Assembly: GCA_024362935.1 (NCBI GenBank)
Contig: JANCRA010000014.1
Coordinates: 11,091,258-11,155,257 of the forward strand
Direction of reading: 5' to 3'
Source: Setophaga petechia
Taxonomy: Eukaryota; Chordata; Aves; Passeriformes; Parulidae
DNA length: 64,000 bases
Shown here: piece after piece, positions 23,808-35,400 of the stretch
Layout of the letters: the number at the start of each line of letters is the position of its first letter
Position numbering within the stretch: the stretch's first letter is position 1
The notes under the pieces: generated by a model
What the model was told of the DNA's origin: nothing
What the model saw: only the letters and a program-made list of their open reading frames with translations
Databases searched by the model: none
Position numbers and translations under genes: made by a program

Positions 23808-26353
23808 GTGACTTGTGCATACAGAATTGTCAGTCACAACTTTTGAAGTTAATTTTGTCTACTGTTTCTTAAAAGAACATGTTTTAATTCTGAATTTTAG
23901 AATTCGATATGGAAATATGGTGCACAGAAGATCAGATGTTACAGGAAGAAAATGGGCTGGAAGACTGCTCTAGTAAAAGCCTGGTTCTAGCATTTGCTAA
24001 CTAACATTTATTGAGATAATGATTGGTATTTCATTTGTAATTTTGGGAGACTCTCTGTCCTTGATAGTATTATGAATCTTTAAAGCAAATTTGTTTAAAA
24101 TATCAATTTTCAGGGTCTATTTAGTTGCTGCAGACTACCTCTTTGTGAGCTCTTATTTCAATTATACAGTAATTGCAGAGTATCATTCCATAATGTACCA
24201 ACCACACATGGTTTAGCTGAGAAATATTTTTTGTTCAAATAGTTGCAGACATTAAGAAAAAAACACATAAACTTCTACGTTTTTAAAAAAATCTCTCCTG
24301 AATACTGTAAATTCCCTTAAATAGTAGTAGTTAGTACAGCTTCACTACCTAAGGAGGTTTTTTGAGAATTTGTCAGCAATGAAAATTAGCAGGTCAAAAT
24401 CCTTACATGCATTGATAATTTAAGGATTGAGAAGAAATTAATCACAAATGCCAAACCTCCGGGAAGCTTGTAAAGCATTGTCCCAGTCACAATGTAAATA
24501 TATGTCCCTACTTACACTGCACAAATGGTACTTGGAAACAGCTACAGCGGTAACAAAGCAACTGCCAATGTTTATGCTTTCAAATTATGTCTGTCAGAAC
24601 AACTTGCATGTACAGATCTTAAATGATTCAATAATAAATGCCAAACATAACTTTGCAGCAGATGCTGACTGATATCACATTGATATTATTAACTTTTTTC
24701 ACTGTTATTATTAAGTCTTAGATACCATTTTTGTTGGATACTGAAATACATTTTTTTTCAAATACAATCTTTGGATTGAAATTTTCAACAAGGACTCCTT
24801 AAAGCTTTTTACAAACTGTGTAACTGTAGCATACAGAAATTACTTTGAAAAGAGAAACAGAAAAAACCCTTTCCTCAAGGCAGTTGGTGGGAGTTGAGGA
24901 TGTGTCAATGGCAAAGTGGCAACACAACTGTGCAAGGACACAGATTGCAAAGCTAATGGTTTATTTTTGAAGGCACACACTCTTTCCTCGCAGTCCCAGT
25001 ACCTGTTGCTCCTGTTGGTACAACTTCACTTCTGTGGAAAACCCATTTGAGGATTTATTGGTGCTGTCAGGGAGATGTCAAGCAGGAGACAGCTTCTCCT
25101 TGGATGTTGCCCTAAATGTTAAGCTTTGTATGCCTGCAGGGGACAACAGGAAAAGCTTAAGGAACAGAAATCCATGGAGGCTTACTAAATGCTTAGAAGT
25201 ATTAGAAGGCACTTGTGGCTCAGAAATGCCTCAAGCTGAAAAGGGGGTTGGGGGTGAGAGAATGATAGGAGGATGGGTTATATATTCTTTCCCTGTTGTT
25301 TTTATTTAGGCACTCCCAGTGACTTCACCACATCATAACATGAAATTAGGCCTTGTCCTGGTTGTTGGGCTTCCTACCTCATTGCTCAAAAGAACTTTTT
25401 AATAGTATGTACTGCATTCCGCATAGTCCTGCTTGGGACAGCAGTACAGCAGAGACCTTTAAACTGGAAAAAAGCAAAAAGAAATTAGGAACTGACATTA
25501 GGAACTGACATTAGAAGCACAATACAGGTCATGTATTCTAAAAGCTCAGGTTCTTTGTTCTTGAATTCCTTGCAGTCCATGGGTCATTTTGTACACAAAC
25601 TGTACAGTTTTCAGTTTGGGGTCACAATGGGGCTTAACTAATCTGTAACCTGGTAATCAAATTATCACTCAATGGTTTGCAGACTTGCCACTCTCACTGT
25701 TCTTTAACCATGGTTATAATTTCAAGAATTTCATGTCTCCTGCATATGCTTTGAAGTTTTTAGTATATGTGAAAATGCATACTTGAACAAGCAACCATTA
25801 CGCTACACAAGTTGGAACTTCCTCTCATTCAAACTGATGTGATACCAAAATGTTCTGTTTAGCAAGGTTTCACTGCATCCCAACAGACTGTAAATTTATC
25901 TGTGTTAAATTTAAAAACAAAAATAACAACGTAACAATCATATTAATAAGGATCCACGAACAGGGTCAGACCAAGTAACAGATCTGATTCAGTATTTCTG
26001 AAAGGATGTAGACTGATCAACCTAAAAACCAGGCATCCTGCAGTACTGCAGATGTCTTTCTCAGAGAAAGAACAATAAAAATAAGTACTTTAATCCTAGA
26101 AACTTAAGAGGAAGTTGACCAGATATTTGAAGAGTTTTTTCCAAATTTCCTGGGTTTTGCTTCTTGACACTTTCTATTCTAGTTCACGTTCATCAGATGT
26201 GCAAATGTTGAGTCCCTCTTTAACTCCACTTTTATATTGTCCCCTTTGCATCAAGTGTTACTGAGTTCATTGCTCTCCTGGTGACACCAGCATTGTTACC
26301 AGCATGTCCTCATCTACCACATGTATGGCAGGGGACTGTGTCATATATTTATC

Positions 26354-26476
26354 ATCTTAGCTGGAAGGGACCCACAAGGATCATCAAGTCCAACTCTTAA
26401 GTGAATGGCCCCTACAGAGATCCAGCCCACAACCTTGGTGCTTTAGCATTATGCTCCAAACAACTGAGCTAATCCC
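26354..26476 (-). mobile_element. tRNA-Ile/CR1 SINE (TguSINE1-like)
   Basis: Read on the minus strand, the 5' part (26476 down to about 26405) begins ATTAGCTCAGTTGTTTGGAG, continues TGCTAAAGCACCAAGGTTG and ends TGGATCTCTGTAGGGGCCA. This follows eukaryotic tRNA-Ile(AAT) through D-arm, A-box, anticodon region, B-box-like T arm and acceptor end, with scattered substitutions and no clean fold. It passes directly into a CR1-type tail whose + strand form is GCTGGAAGGGACCCACAAGG and then TCATCAAGTCCAACTC. A tRNA head on a LINE tail defines a SINE. The name TguSINE1 is from memory of the zebra finch family. It is a mutated copy, not a functional tRNA gene. Confidence 0.85.
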
Positions 26477-27420
26477 AGTGTTGGTCTGTATGGTTTAGGC
26501 TTCATAATCATTTTTGCTTTGATGAACTTGAGGGCTGGGAGGAATAAGAGCTGGTAAACCTATCTGTCCACATCAGCAACCTCACACAAAACACACCAGC
26601 TCGCTGCAATTAGCAGAGCCATGCTGCTGACCATGCCTGAGCAGAGGCTACTGTGCAGTGTTGGATTGCACACACCTGTAATCAGTGGTTTGTGTGCTGG
26701 TGTGTCAGCCTGCAGCTGCACAAATCAGCTGTGCATGGACATGGCCCACTTACACCACACTACAGCACATTCTGCTGTAACCACTTTTAAGGAGGGCATG
26801 GTTTGGTGCCCACCATTGCAGCTCCATCAGTTTTTAAAATTGATACTCATCTCACATAGAAACACTGTGGATGTGCTGACTCTTCAGTGAGGGTTGCTGG
26901 AGGCAGAGGCTTGTTTGCTCTGTGGTCTCACTGAAGGAGATAATAAATTCTGCTGGTTCTACTGTATTCAGGTGTGCCTTATAAGATGGAGATACTTACA
27001 TGACTGCAGTTCTACCTTTTGAACAGTACAGTTCTTGCCTTGACAACTGAGTGCTGAAATTATTGGTTCCTTCCACCCATTTCATTATTAAGTTGTGGGT
27101 ATGACACACATCTGGCAACTCACCTGGACAACATTCTGCTCCAAAAGGCCAGGAAGTGTTTGCCACTGTTGTGGTGGTGAGATTATTTTCAGGAGACATC
27201 TGCCTGTGTAGTGTGCATGCTGCATTGCAGAATTGTTCAAACACCTCAATGCCTCTATGCACAAAATCCAGGATATACACGTATAGGCCTTTTGAATAGA
27301 CAAGTAGACGCCATGGATTGAAGTGTAGCTCACAGAATAGAGATTAGTGATTGAAATTTAAATTGAAATACTTTGTCCCAGGCCTGATCCAAAAAGATGT
27401 TATATTTCTTGTATAGAAAA
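26477..27420. other. Intergenic, nothing recognised
   Basis: Unique sequence of moderate GC between the SINE and the CpG-rich minisatellite. Short open frames exist on both strands but have no recognisable domains. Confidence 0.6.
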
Positions 27421-28480
27421 GCACGACTGTCGTAAAACTGCCGTAAAACTGCCGTAAAACTGCCGTAAAACTGCAGTTTAGCACGACTGTTGCAAAAGGT
27501 GCCGTAAAGCGTGACTGTCATAAAACTGTCATAAAAGGTGACATAAAGCTCGACTGTCGTAAAAACTGCCGTAAAACTGTTGTAAAGCACGACTGTCGCA
27601 AAACTGCCATAAAGCGAGACTGTCATAAACCTGACGTACAAGTGCTGAAAAGCATGACTGAAACAAAACTGACATAAAGTGGGACTGCAAAAAAAAGGTC
27701 CGTAAAGTGCGACTGTCGCAAAACGGCCGTAAAGCGCGCCTGTCGCAAAAGATGCCGTAAAGCGCGACTGTCGTAAAACGGCCGTAAAGCACGACTGTCG
27801 CAAAACTGCCGTAAAGCGCGACTGTCACAAAAACTGCCGTAAAGCGCGACTGTCGCAAAAAACTGCCGTAAAGTGCGACTGTTGCAAAAACTGCTGTAAA
27901 GCGCGACTGTCGCAAAAGGTGCCGTAAAGCGAGACTGTCGTAAAACGGCCGTAAAGCGCTACTGTCGCAAAACTGCCGTAAAGCGCGACTGTCGCAAAAA
28001 CGGCCGTAAAGCGCGACTGTCGCAAAAGGTGCCGTAAAGCGCGACTGTCGCAAAAACTGCAGTAAAGCGCGACTGTCGCAAAACAGCCGTAAAGCGCGAC
28101 TGTCGCAAAAGGTGCCGTAAAGCGCGACTGTCGCAAAACGGCCGTAAAGCGCGACTGTCGCAAAAGATGCCGTAAAGCGCGACTGTCGCAAAAACTGTCG
28201 TAAAGCGCGACTGTCGCAAAACAGCCGTAAAGCGCGACTGTCGTAAAAGGTGCCGTAAAGCGCGACTGTCGCAAAAAGGTGCTGTAAAGCTCGACTGTCG
28301 CAAAAGGTGCCGTAAAGCGAGACTGTCGCAAAAACGGCCGTAAAGCGCGACTGTCGCAAAAACGGCCGTAAAGCGCGACTGTCGTAAAACGGCCGTAAAG
28401 CGTGACTGTCGCAAATGGTGCCGTAAAGCGCGACTGTCGCAAAAGGTGCTGTAAAGCGCGACTGTCGCAAAAAGTGCCGC
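27421..28480. repeat. CpG-rich ~27-bp minisatellite
   Basis: Roughly 35 tandem units of 26-29 bp on the pattern GTAAAGCGCGACTGTCGC, then AAAA and a short variable linker ending in GCC. Linkers alternate among ACTGCC, ACGGCC, AGGTGCC, AGATGCC and ACAGCC. Each good unit contains GCGACTGTCGC, a near-palindrome with 5-bp arms around one T, and three or four CpGs, in a region otherwise poor in CpG. The left edge (27421-27720) is degenerate: CpGs have become TpG or CpA, and the first bases show an 11-bp sub-repeat, GTAAAACTGCC. The minus strand of the unit has no stop in any frame, so three overlapping open frames (up to 339 codons) arise there. They are by-products. Confidence 0.95.
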
Positions 28481-31400
28481 GTCCCTCTGCAGCTCGTAAC
28501 CCTGCGCAACTGACACCTAATGTGCCTCCGCTTCATGAATTTGTACATACAAACTTTTTTGGGTTGTCTGGAGATTTTTTGTTGCCATTTTTGTTGCTGT
28601 TTTTTAGAGTTAAATCTATTAACTCCTACAGTTTTTCTAGTGCTCAGTAGCTGTGAGCTACGCTCAAATGGCAGTTGGCTGTTCTTAGATTATAAAGGTA
28701 ACATTCATATTCTGTCCTGGGCTCTGTCACACATGTGGGGCTGCCCTCAGAGACCAGCTGGCCCATGTGCAAGACAAGCCAGGCCTCTTTAGAGGGTCCC
28801 TGACCAAATACAGAGAGCTGAGGCAAGAAAATGAAAGTTTATCTCTTTACTTTTAGCTGCTCCAAAAGATAGCAAATATTGACTATGCACAAAACTCTCA
28901 GATCCTTCAGACACCGCTTGGAATGTTTGGCTGTGACTTGTCTTCTAAGGAGCTGCCATAGGAAGGCTCCCTTTTCTTGTCAAATCTTCATGTATTGGAA
29001 CAAAGCTTGTTTCAGAGCAGGCTTTGCCTTCATTTAGTTTGCTTATTAACTTTGGAAGAATACAAAAAGATACAGATACAGGCTGTGCAGAAAAGGGGCT
29101 TTGCTGGCCTGCTGAGGGGTGGAAAATAAAGCCACAGATAGAGTAAGAGTGGAGAGTAAAATAAAATTGTGAAACAAAATATTTGTGGAGGAACGGCCTT
29201 TACTACTAAACTGCAGCCACATATTATAGAGCAATCTTTTAGAAGATGAGGTCTCCAAAAGCAAGTTATTCCAAACGGGCCATCATTGAATTCAGATGAG
29301 ATAATTCCTACTGCATTTCTTTACCTGGTGTCTAAGAGATATAACTATAGGTCCATATGCTCAGGATGTATTTTTTAAATGGAATATTGACTTCCACCAG
29401 CTGCTTGAGAAAGGTTCTGCTCCCTTGATTGATAGGAAAATATGCTGTTACCAGATCATATCCTGTTCTATTATGAAAAGAAATTTACTTAAAACTGGCT
29501 TTCCTGAAGAAGTCAAATGCTCCAGAATGAATAGAACCAGTATATTTAAGGAGCACTTTGATGAAGCAAATTCTTTAACATATAAATGTATGTTGTCCAG
29601 AACAATAGAAACCCTGGAGTTAATGCATGGATGTGTGTGGCAGATGCAAGGGCTGCATATGGATGTTAAAATCCACATCAAGGCCTGTATCAACTCAACA
29701 TGATGCAGCAATTGAGAATGGCTGTTTGTAGAGCTCCGGTCAGCATTAGCAAAAAAAAAAAAAAAAAAAAAAAAGGCAGAGTTTCAGAGTTTGCATTGCA
29801 CCATGGTGCTGTAAGTCAGCCTCTGTAAAGCCTCCTTCATGTGGGTGCACATCATTCGTCAGGTGCATCCTTGGTTTGGACTAACTCTTGACTCCCTCAG
29901 TGATGTGTTAATCTGACAGCTAATCTTCCTAAAAAAATGGATTAACTCCTATGTTCACGACAGAAAGCATCCATCAAAGGACGTGATTTTGCTTTTCAAA
30001 TGCTCTGTTCCAGTGGGCCCCTCCTTTGTTCAAGGGAACTCTGCTCATCCAAATGGTTTATACTTGCTTCTGCTTCTTGAAGAAAGGTGTCTGATTGCCA
30101 CTTAAACTCAGAAAACTTTTGGATGGTTTTTTTTTCCCTTGATAATTTGTCTTGACATTTTCATATAATCAAAATTAACCATATTGCCCACAAAACTGTT
30201 AGAGATGCAAAACCATCTGTGAACTATGCCCTGCAGCTAAACTTCCAAATTAGGATTAGCAGCCTCTGTTTTGTTTTCTTGTTTACTTTTTCCCCAATAA
30301 ATAAAAATGCCTGTGTCCCTAAAGACAGGATGGATTTCTGATTAACTGAAAATTATTAGGTTTGTCTGTAATTAAATGTGAAAATCATTAAATATTCCTT
30401 TCAGAAGACAATAACTTCTGCAGTATATTCTTCCTAATGGGGTCTGAAGTTAAGTGTCAAGAGTGTCACAAAACACCTTGTAAAATTGGAACAAGGTAAA
30501 GGTTGTTCCATCTGCTGTGGCAGCACTAAAACTGTTTTGTGGACCTAACCGAAATATATTAAAAAAGAAGAAGTTGAAAACAATGCTGAGGTAGAGTATT
30601 CACCTTTTATTCTTGGAGGCATCTGCAAACAGTCACCCAAAAGACTGAATAGAATTATAAAGATTTAATTGACACCCAAAGATTCATCTTCCTGACTAAC
30701 ATCCAGAACTGCTGTCTTCAGAGCTGTTAGAAGGAAAGAAAAAGTTCTCAAGGTGTTTCATATGGATAAGTATAAAACTCAGAATCCATGATACATAGTA
30801 TTGGAGGTAGCTATTATAGTACTTTTATTTTTTTGCAGTTTTTCTGTTGCAGTAGTTTCTGAAGTGAAAATAAATCCCAAATATTTGGTTTTTGTTATCT
30901 TTCTCGGTACATACTGCAGCATATTGGTTTGCATTTTGACTATCAGAAGCTTTCTACTGCAGGACTGTGCACACCCATGTGTTTGGAGATTTGCTGAAGT
31001 ATTCACTGCCAAGCAGGGTTTTTACATCTTCAAGTGATCAGATATATTAGTTTGACTGTGTGTGGAAATGTGCAGTAAATCAGTGATGGATTTTTCCATC
31101 TGTCTTGCATAAAACCCAAAAGTGGTTATCTAATGTAAGCCAGAACACCAGAAAAAGAATTATACTGTCATATATTTAAAAGGCCTTAGCAGACTTATGA
31201 AATAAACAAATAGCATGTTGATCTTAATAAAATTAATTGCTCTAACTGTTTTAGTTAGAGGATTCTTTTAATTGCCTAATGAATTTCTTGAAATAGGAGA
31301 TTGTCTTGTTGCACCTAATTGTGTACTGTATTTGCTGCAGGGTTTAAAAGCTGCAGATAAATGATTCAGTCTGGGGTTCAGCAGGTGCCCAAAGGTGCTG

Positions 31401-32214
31401 CAGGTAAATCCAGGTTCCTTACTTCCCATATGTGATCCATGTAATGAAGCAGAAGCTGAAATAACTGCTCAGAAACACTGGAGCTCTAAGGGGAGTTCTC
31501 TGAACTGAGTTGTGCTAGTTTAAATATATTGATTCTGTCACCACAGGACAGATCTAACCTATTTTCTTCACTTTCTCTCTGCTTATTTCTGTATTTATCT
31601 TTATAAAGAGTGAGAGTTAAATAGATCTCTTGATGTTAAACAGAATGTACTTCTATTAGTATTGCATAACTGATTACAGATTAAAACGATAAATAGCTCA
31701 CACAGGAATTTACTGGGCATCTTTTGGACAGGTTAGCTTTTAAAAGAAACTTAATTTTATTTTAATCAAGTAGAATCTGAAAAATTGTTCTTAAATAGAA
31801 CACACGGACATCTTTGATATTTCATACAGTATAGCTTGGAGCAGAGTTGAACATCTGGATAGACTAAAATTATTATCATTCTTCTGTACAGGCTGCTTTT
31901 CCTTGAGTTAAAAAAAGAATTATATGTAAAAATTACTAGATACTTCTGTCTTATGATTGAATACAGAAGTTAAAGAAGCTGAGGAGTGTTATTATCAGTC
32001 ATCTAGGCAAATTTCCTGAGTGATGAGAAAATAACATTTAGCTCCTTGGTTAAAAAAAAAATAAAATCCCTATAGACAATTTTGTCTTTTATAAATGAAT
32101 ACAAACTATTTGGTTCCAAAATATGGCAAATTAACAAAATTAGGCTGCAAATCTGTATAGTACATTTAAGTACTTAAGTACCTTTGTTTCTCCAAGTCCA
32201 ACTGAAAGAAACTA

Positions 32215-32440
32215 TTTATAATTAATCAGATATATCATATTTATTGTCTGAGAATCCATTAGCATGCAATAAACCTAGATATTCCCAAGAGCTTTTAATA
32301 TTAACATAACATGTTAATTGAATCAGCAAATAATTTTCTGTCTGAAAATCATCTTCATGGCAATTACTGACATTAAATATACAATTTGTATGAAATGCAT
32401 AGCAAGTGTAATTGACCTAACTAAGGATTAGTTTGAATTC
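32215..32440. promoter_or_regulatory. Candidate conserved non-coding element
   Basis: Repeat-free AT-rich stretch dense in homeodomain and octamer-like words, such as CCATTAGCATGCAATAAACC and CATGTTAATTGAATCAGC. Enhancer function is inferred from texture only. Confidence 0.3.
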
Positions 32441-35400
32441 TAGTTTGTATTCAACTTTTGTGTCTATATTCAGTGTCTGTGTATTGAACCTGGAAGTACT
32501 GCCTGGTTCAAATTGAGATACTGGTTCCATCATTATGTACTGTAACAGGAGCTGATAATTGCACAACTTTACTGCACAATTAGAAATTTACTTTCATGAA
32601 CATGCACTAAAAAAATTGTGTTTTGATAATTCTGCATGTAAAATTGTGAGTTTCACACCTGCTTAGCAGAGTTAAGCTCAGTCTCAGAATAAACTCCTGT
32701 ACCTATTCATTTCACATGACTTAGGGGATATAACGTGTTTGCCATCCATAGTTGTCTTTTAAATCCCCTGTGGCTCACCTGTGTTTGAGGGCTGGCCAGC
32801 AGCTGTGCCATGTCCTTGCAGAGGACACTGGGCTCACAGTGACCCCAAACTGGGCACTGCAGAGGGAGTGAAGTGCCCCAGCCCCATCCCACAGGCTCCC
32901 CACATCTCCCTTCTCCCTGTGACTCTGCTGGTCCTTGCTTGTTCTCTCTCTGACCCTCCAGAGTGGCCTTTGGCCATGTGAGCTGTTTGATGTGCAGCTT
33001 TTAGAACCAGTGAGATTTGCCAGCCATGATATAAAATGGAGGTTTTTCCATTAGCTTTTAAAAATAAAATAATAATAAAGAAGTAGTTGTATTCTAAAAC
33101 TGTTTGGGGTTGTTGCAGCTCTCCATTTTCAGTCCTAGATGCCAAATACCAATCCAATACCAGCCGTCCTTACACATCTATCTTCCAGAACATTTGTGAT
33201 ACCAATTGTTTCTTAAAGCATGAAACAGACAAAGTATCTTGAGAACTATGAAAGAATACATTGTTTTGATATTTCAGTTTATTTGTTTTGTTGCAAGGAA
33301 TCACAAAACACTTTGTTTTTTTAAACAAGTGAGTTATAGGAAGGAAAGGATTAATTATATTGGTGAACCCTGTATTGTTAGCCACAGTAAAAACTGTAGA
33401 CATATTTTACTCCTATAAATAGCTCCTCTTTTATCTTACATCTTTCAGTCAGATGGTGCTGAGACCCCTCCTTCTTCACCAAGAAACTTACAGTCATATT
33501 TCAGCCGTATGTTTGATATGTAATACAATAAAATCCACAAAATGTGCTGTTGCCTTGCCTTTTAGTACAGTAGCATAAAATTATGAAAGGAATAATGGGT
33601 GCAGGGGATGAATAAGACTAGCCAGGTTTGGATTTCATTTTCTAAATGAATTCAGCTGGTCTGACAACCCTAGAGGTGCCCTTAAGCAGAGAAATTGTTA
33701 GAGAAGGTTAGATTAGGTGATAATTGCAGGAGAGAATAAAAGTTGAACAACTGCTTTTCTTTCTTCCTGGATTTTTGAGGAGAGCTGAATCACTTTGGCA
33801 TATTGAGAAACCAGAAAAACAGTGGGCCTCTCACATTGTTTGTTCTGGAAATTAAAATCTCAATACGTAAAAATGCTGAAAAGCCTCAATATATTCGATG
33901 AAATTCCAAACTTGTATTGCCAAGAGAGAATTTACTTATGTTAGGGCTCCATCTACAGTCATGAGGAAGCAAATCTTATCATGGATGTAGTGATCTCACC
34001 ATGTTTACCATCACAAATTCTCCTTTTATTTGGGTCAGCATACTTCAGGCTGCTTTGCAGCCCCAGTTAAAGTATCTGATCTCTAATTATTCCCAGTAAA
34101 GCAGCAGGCAAGGTTACATTGACTATAAATGCCAGTATTCTGGTAGGCTTAGCTTAAATTTCAAGTAATTTTATTATCAAAAGGTTAACAGGCACAGAGA
34201 ATGTTATCATATAATCCCACTCACACATTCCATTTTTTAAATAGTTAGGATTTTTGCCTCCTCACTATTTCAGTTTGAGAGGCTCTTCAAGACCATCATT
34301 CCTCAGATGATGAGCACCATTCCAGCACTGGCAGTCTAAGTGTATTTAAGGGACTTCTTGTATCCTTTTGATTTTCAGCCACTATTGACCTTGAGTTAAA
34401 ATAGATTGGATGTAATCCTCAGCCTCGATTTCCAATAACATTTAGAAACAGTTATGGCACTGTAACTAAATAACTGAAATAGTTCTCTCCTATTTGGTAC
34501 TTCTTGCTGTCAACAAATGAATTGGAATTTGAATTAGGTCTTCCACTTAGAAACAATCAAGAAGAATTGAAGACAGCCACTTGTGAGGAAGGTGGAAGCT
34601 GAGCAATATGTAAGTGCAAGCCTGTTTATTTTGTTACTATGTCTCTGTGTTAATCTATTGAATAATTGATCTTATGCAAGTGAAAACAAGCAAACAAAAA
34701 TACCCAAATCTTGTTCTTCACTTGTGTAATAAATAGAAGGAGGTATTTTATCAGGGAAAATATTTAAATATCAAAATAGCAATTAAAAGGGCTAAATATG
34801 AGACTATACAAAGCATTGACATAATTTACTGGAAGTCTCACACTTAAGCAAATAGATACATCAAGTGGGTGGGATAAGGCTTCCAGGTACAAAGATCACA
34901 CCTGCATTTTTTTATATAAAATTAATCAGTAGTAATGACAGTTTAGCTACCACTTCATAATAGCAGCTAAGAAAGGCATTTACTTGAGCACGACCAAGCA
35001 TGTTTAAAAATCCAAAAGGAGTGTTGTTAAAAAATGGGACTGTAGTAACTAAGGTTAACACTGAACTTTCCAATTAGAAAAGGAAGAGTAAGTAATGGAA
35101 ACAATGGATAAACAAAAGATAATTTAGGGTTTTTTCATTGGTTAATAACTTTTTTTTTAAAAAAGCACACAGAAAAACATAGTTGTCTGTTTTCTTCTAA
35201 AATAAAGCTCAAATGAAGTGAATTCTTTCTCAACATCCCTGTGCAGCAGTTCTCCAAGCAGTTGGTAAGGTCTCAGCAATAGCTGCCCACTGAGGGCACA
35301 TTTCAGCTCCTCCTGCCTGTTCCCCAAGGGCAGTGAGGTGCACAACCTGCTGTTTACTGGAGGCCTGTGCCCAGCAAGAGAGTGCCCAGTGTGAGAGGTG

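Larger units (their letters stand above)
15581..26353. other. Intergenic, no gene recognised
   Basis: AT-rich spacer downstream of RPGRIP1L. It contains a possible conserved non-coding element near 16.4-17.0k, a hairpin at 18343-18389, a 19-bp perfect palindrome at 19408-19426, a weak CR1-like stretch at 19.24k, an A/C-rich tract at 22110-22215 and a CTCF-like site at 23788-23807. Moderately GC-rich patches at 20.3-20.7k and 21.1-22.1k hold open frames of up to 171 codons without recognisable domains, and I do not call these genes. TGTGATGGTTTGAC at 22793 resembles the start of some avian LTRs, but I could not delimit an element. Confidence 0.7.

Noticed and set aside
26405..26476. tRNA-Ile gene on the minus strand
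   Set aside because: Substitutions break the cloverleaf and a CR1-like tail is attached, so it is the head of a SINE.
27421..28480. CRISPR-like look: repeated near-palindrome plus variable linkers
   Set aside because: Linkers are only 6-7 bases from a few recurring types, the genome is vertebrate and there are no cas genes; this is a minisatellite.
27330..28548. Long minus-strand open frames (up to 339 codons) with LRQSRFTA / FATVALYG peptide repeats
   Set aside because: They coincide with the ~27-bp minisatellite. All three frames on that strand are open because the unit lacks stop words, which is not evidence of a protein.
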